Positions 62,701 to 64,000 of a stretch of 64,000 nucleotides of DNA are shown here, piece by piece. Position 1 is the first letter of the stretch, and the number at the start of each line of letters is the position of its first letter. Under the pieces are notes generated by a model, which did no database searches, was not told where the DNA came from, and saw only the letters and a list, made by a program, of their open reading frames with translations. A program made the position numbers and the translations under genes. The DNA comes from Brasenia schreberi (Eukaryota > Streptophyta > Magnoliopsida > Nymphaeales > Cabombaceae). The stretch covers positions 12,726,001 through 12,790,000 of the forward strand of contig JAYKKT010000087.1 in assembly GCA_036023115.1 (NCBI GenBank), given 5' to 3'.

Positions 62701-63806
62701 GACAAAAACTCCCACTACCTTAAGAAGTTCTTTTGCTTTCTAGCTGTTCAAAAGTTCTGCAATTCTAAATACAACTATGAATCCATATCACAACCCATAG
62801 AAACAAGAGATTAAGCAAAGATGTAACTCAAAGTAACTAGATGTTCGAATGAAAGAAAACGGTTAAGAATTTTGTGGCTTGTCCAAAACAAATCTAGACT
62901 TCTTATATAGTTTCCTTTACCACAACATAGTCTACGATGGAGGCCAAAAAAGAGGGATATTCCTTTGAAATGCGATTATCTACACAGTTCTTTATAGAAC
63001 TCGCAGATAGCTGGAAACGCATGAAATACATTTTGTTATACGTTACCGTAAACACAAAAGAAACGGCAAAATTATTATATGAAAAGCGTAAAACCTTACT
63101 GTCACTCTGTTTCAAACTTGATAAGGGGTTTTCTCCAGCTGGAAATTTGTATGAATGAAAAATAGGCGCGCAAGAATGAAGTTGGGAAAGCAAAGACACA
63201 TACTATCCGGCCAATCCGCAAGTGTTGGATCCTCCCAAGACTGTCCAGCAGCCTTCCGTGGAAGGGCCTTCTTCTTCGTCTCCGCCTTGTTCTCAATTTC
63301 GCTGCTCGCTAATGCCGCCTTCACGCTCTCCAACGCTTCCGGCGTGATCGTTTGTGCATCCTTCTGAAACAACTGCTGAGCCTTTTGGCACAAAACCACA
63401 AACACTAAGCAGATAGCGAGATTAACCAAGATGAAACACAGGCCCAAGCGAGAAAGGATGGTTTTCATTTGAATACCTGTTGGTACTGAGGAAGAGCATA
63501 CACCCCGGGCACAGGAGCTGGAGCTGGTGCGGCAGGAACGTAAATAGAGGGATAGAGACTTGGCGGTGCTTGAACCTTCACCGGTTGAGGGAATTGAGGC
63601 AAAGAATAAGTTTTCTGGTAGAGATAGTCAGCCGATTGCTGAACCGACTGATCAACCTTCTGAAGATGGAAGGGAACAGGGAAATAAGGCGCGGTGGAGG
63701 TAGAGGCGGAGGACGGATCGGCGTAAGGCGCGCTCGAGTACGTAAACTGCGAGGTATCGGAAGCCACAGAGGACGGAACCTGCGCGCTCGTTGTCGATGC
63801 CACCAT
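53746..63806 (-). CDS. RBM42: RBM42-type RNA-binding protein with one RRM
   Basis: Exons in transcript order (minus): 63806-63477, 63381-63204, 62658-62568, 55378-55282, 53977-53892 and 53799-53746. The N-terminal part is a low-complexity Ala/Pro/Gln/Tyr region (TSAQVPSSVASDTSQF, APAPAPVPGVYALPQYQQ). Then come ITPEALESVKAALASSEI and AAGQSWEDPTLADWPDNDF. The RRM has RNP2-like RLFCGDLG and RNP1 RGYGFISF. The end KYVGNRPIKLRKSNWKER, EALEKQK and KKPKLPKKSILHK is diagnostic of the RBM42 family, which binds mRNA and splicing or stress-granule complexes. Exon 3 ends in phase 2 (SFPN region, ...FNAG) but exon 4 opens in phase 0 (VVRDKRTGK), so a microexon, a noncanonical site or a small lesion must lie between. 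The frame stays open upstream to 63983, so the start could be earlier. Intron 3 is 7.2 kb of repeats. Confidence 0.85.
55171..55193. repeat. (CT)n microsatellite
   Basis: A short CT run in an RBM42 intron. A second simple run, (CA)n, lies at about 55261-55276 next to the exon 4 donor. Confidence 0.9.
56765..57780. repeat. Palindrome-rich interspersed repeat related to the 11-12 kb repeat
   Basis: 56841-56882 is an imperfect palindrome around AGATATAGAGGCCTCTATATC with GCTCACT/AGTGAGC arms, and CCCCTGAGTGATATATCGGGG nearby forms another. The far end (57490-57780) shares GTAAATTGTGATGC, GCTAAATC and CGCTATAT blocks with the repeat in the CKL intron. Likely a non-autonomous transposon family, but ends and target duplication are not established. 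Confidence 0.5.
58103..58477 (-). mobile_element. Short (375-bp) RTE 3'-end copy
   Basis: Minus-strand RTE terminus from the CAA tail at 58103 to CATCTTTCG at 58477, more diverged than the 17.5-kb copy but with the same 5' boundary. It abuts a second RTE copy that starts at 58479. Confidence 0.75.
58479..60950 (-). mobile_element. Long degenerate RTE copy
   Basis: Minus strand, from ACAACTAAGCCTTTCCCCATA through the C-terminal domain, RT (CTAGATCAATAAATACCATG region near 59565), linker and into the endonuclease region (about 60600-60950, matching the 21.1-21.5 kb part of the reference copy). Stops are numerous. A small duplication (AACAATATTAACTTCAAA to CATATCT) is visible at 59370-59475. 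Confidence 0.75.
60906..61315. repeat. 205-bp tandem duplication spanning an RTE boundary
   Basis: 60906-61110 and 61111-61315 are almost identical; I see about two substitutions (AAATTGATTGC/AAATCGATTGC and TAGTGCAATT/TAGTACAATT). Each unit contains about 45 bp of RTE endonuclease region followed by non-RTE DNA with GTGAGTGCATGTGTGAGTGC. Confidence 0.92.
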
Positions 63807-64000
63807 GATGAAAGACGCGAGCGACGGAAAGAACGCGAGACCGAGGAAGAGCGACTCTGGCGACCTAGAGACCTCGGCGATGCGCGTTGCGGCCGGACAG
63901 ACCGAACGGAGAAGCCGAGAATCGAAGAACAGGTGGGAATTAGGGTTAGGGTTTTCCGGGGTCCAGACGTTGAGACAACACACTAAAGCACTTGCGCTCA
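63807..64000 (-). promoter_or_regulatory. 5' UTR or extended N-terminus of the RBM42-type gene
   Basis: The frame of exon 1 continues upstream without a stop to an ATG at 63983, so the first 59 codons could be coding or leader. I prefer the Met at 63806 because the low-complexity region typical of the family starts just after it. The promoter lies beyond the window edge. Confidence 0.4.

Noticed and set aside
63480..63986. 168-codon Arg-rich plus-strand frame
   Set aside because: It is antisense to RBM42 exon 1 and is explained by the GC-rich Ala/Pro codons of that exon.
1..64000. CRISPR arrays, bacterial operons, tRNA or rRNA genes
   Set aside because: Direct repeats found are tandem duplications, microsatellites or LTRs without spacer regularity, and no convincing tRNA or rRNA sequence was spotted by eye; a covariance-model scan was not possible.

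Overview
The window is nuclear DNA from a flowering plant. The evidence is split genes with GT-AG introns, plant-type protein families (casein kinase 1-like with a plant CKL tail, a Golgi PMT methyltransferase, plant CHR8), AT-rich introns, and an intergenic space dominated by one RTE-type non-LTR retrotransposon family with a (TTG)n/(CAA)n tail plus Copia and Gypsy relics. The species cannot be fixed from sequence. No bacterial, viral or CRISPR features were seen.

Layout. (1) 394-7383, plus: a VPS2.2/VPS2.3-type ESCRT-III gene in 11 exons, whose last exon has a TAG that removes the C-terminal MIT-interacting motif. (2) 8707-16393, minus: a complete 14-exon casein kinase 1-like gene; its last intron carries a young RTE copy and an interspersed repeat. 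(3) 17.2-23.9 kb: repeats, an inverted second copy of that interspersed repeat, and a near full-length but dead RTE. (4) 23917-34843, plus: a 5'-truncated, frameshifted CHR8 (CSB/ERCC6-type SWI2/SNF2) pseudogene; its largest intron holds a whole Copia element (TSD CCTAG) with nested RTE pieces. (5) 37011-38874, plus: an organellar (probably mitochondrial) ribosomal protein L19 gene. (6) 39.9-44.9 kb: old RTE debris interrupted by a probable 2.3-kb Gypsy-type solo LTR. (7) 46426-51028, plus: a complete 7-exon PMT3/PMT8-type methyltransferase with a TATA box and probable leader intron. (8) 51.2-53.7 kb: RTE fragment and unassigned DNA. (9) 53746-63806, minus: an RBM42-type RRM protein gene with a 7.2-kb intron full of repeats.

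The genes are unrelated housekeeping functions (endosomal sorting, kinase signalling, transcription-coupled repair relic, organelle translation, cell-wall pectin modification, RNA binding) with no operon-like logic. The unusual content is structural: two genes with inactivating changes at meaningful places, repeated opposite-strand nesting of RTE copies, short RTE copies sharing a 5' breakpoint, and several tandem or inverted duplications. I found no convincing new multi-gene system. Exon coordinates were derived by hand from homology-guided translation and splice consensus; there is no transcript evidence.
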